From Synanceia verrucosa (Eukaryota; Chordata; Actinopteri; Perciformes; Synanceiidae), in the NCBI GenBank assembly GCA_029721515.1, contig CM056566.1:20738269-20802268 (forward strand): a DNA stretch of 64,000 bases, written 5' to 3'. Each line of letters starts with the position of its first letter. Positions within the stretch are counted from its first letter, which is position 1. The notes under the pieces were generated by a model. That model saw only the letters and a program-made list of their open reading frames with translations, did no database searches and had not been told where the DNA came from. Positions 63,368 to 64,000 of the stretch are shown here, piece by piece. Both the position numbers and the translations under genes were made by a program.

Positions 63368-64000
63368 GGCCTCTCCTCTCCTCTTTTCCTCCTCTTCTTT
63401 CCTGTCCTGCTGCTCCTATGACCTTTTCTCTCCTTCCCCTCCTCTCCTGCCATCCAAACAGCTTTGGTCACTCCACTGCCCCTAGAGGGCGCCATACAAA
63501 TCCTCTGATACGATCTACTCTGATGAATGTGGGCGCTGTGTTTTGTTTTTTTTTGCATTTCGTGCTGCAAACAGCAGTACTTCTGTTAAGTTTTCTTTCT
63601 CTTTCCACCTTCTGTTTTGTTTTTGTAACTTTATTATTTCCTCAGGCTGCAAACATCACAGTTGTTGATTTAACGAGCTGTCTCTCCCGCCCTCCCTCAC
63701 TTCTGAAGCGAAGCCCTCACACATCGCTGCCATTGTGCTCGAGTTCCAGAAGGAACAGGAGAGCGACCCATCCCATCTGTTCCAGACCGATACGCAGTGA
63801 GCTGAGAGAAAGACAATGTGTTTTTTGTCAGGGAATCCCCATAGCTGCTGGGCAGATTACGTCATCACACCCACAGCTCACCTCTGTGGTGTTTGCACAC
63901 ATGCGCTCACACACCCTGGTATTGTCAGAGGAAATCTGAGACGCACCGACAGTTATTTCCCCATAGTATTCTGTTGTCGTATTAAAGACTGACTGCTGCC
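63368..64000 (+). other. akap11 3' UTR, start
   Basis: Pyrimidine-rich at first. The only near-signal is ATTAAA at 63,981-63,986; the UTR may continue past the window. Confidence 0.6.

Noticed and set aside
1..64000. Assignment of the kinase gene to dgkd (delta) instead of dgkh
   Set aside because: Exon 15 (GLAASIAGSSIISKM), the exon 21-23 sequence and the eta1-like alternative tail fit eta, and akap11 is the known neighbour of DGKH.

Overview
This window is genomic DNA from a ray-finned fish, most likely a percomorph teleost. The evidence is spliced genes with canonical GT-AG introns, many (CA/GT)n microsatellites, and dispersed repeats of fish type (hAT-like and Tc1-like fossils, several short interspersed families). 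No bacterial, phage or plasmid features were seen. Two protein-coding genes lie head to tail on the + strand. Splice sites were placed by eye, by matching exon translations to remembered vertebrate orthologues and by checking that reading phase carries across every junction.

1-39,958 (3' UTR probably to about 43.1 kb): dgkh, diacylglycerol kinase eta, lacking its 5' end. Twenty-seven coding exons give 1,131 residues from the second half of the PH domain to the stop. In order they encode the PH remainder, two C1 zinc fingers, the split catalytic and accessory kinase domains with an acidic linker, and a C-terminal SAM domain. Most introns hold repeats. The largest arrays are a 1.5-kb TCTA tetranucleotide block (about 26.0-27.5 kb) and a hAT-like 617-bp element (30.19-30.80 kb).

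44.5-64.0 kb: akap11, A-kinase anchoring protein 11. A CpG-rich stretch (44.5-45.06 kb) is the probable promoter. Eleven coding exons (47,157-63,367) encode about 1,884 residues, of which about 1,457 come from one 4.37-kb exon. The 3' UTR runs off the right edge. The dgkh-akap11 neighbour pair is also found on human chromosome 13q14, which supports both gene names.

The most notable signal is the 3' end of dgkh. The last exon is open and meaningful in two reading frames. With the 131-nt SAM exon included it completes the SAM domain (eta2-type end); with that exon skipped the same nucleotides encode the acidic tail GSGDIESGSYEENSPGN (eta1-type end). The SAM exon's acceptor is preceded by a pure (TG)18 tract where a pyrimidine tract would normally sit, an arrangement known elsewhere to promote exon skipping. 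The following intron holds a nearly perfect 79-bp inverted repeat. Together these look like a splicing switch between two C-termini. In akap11 the giant exon encodes at least a dozen copies of an [FY]AxxL amphipathic-helix motif, a FFAT-like EFFDSFD motif, and a C-terminal PKA-anchoring helix; an intron carries a six-copy 93-bp minisatellite.
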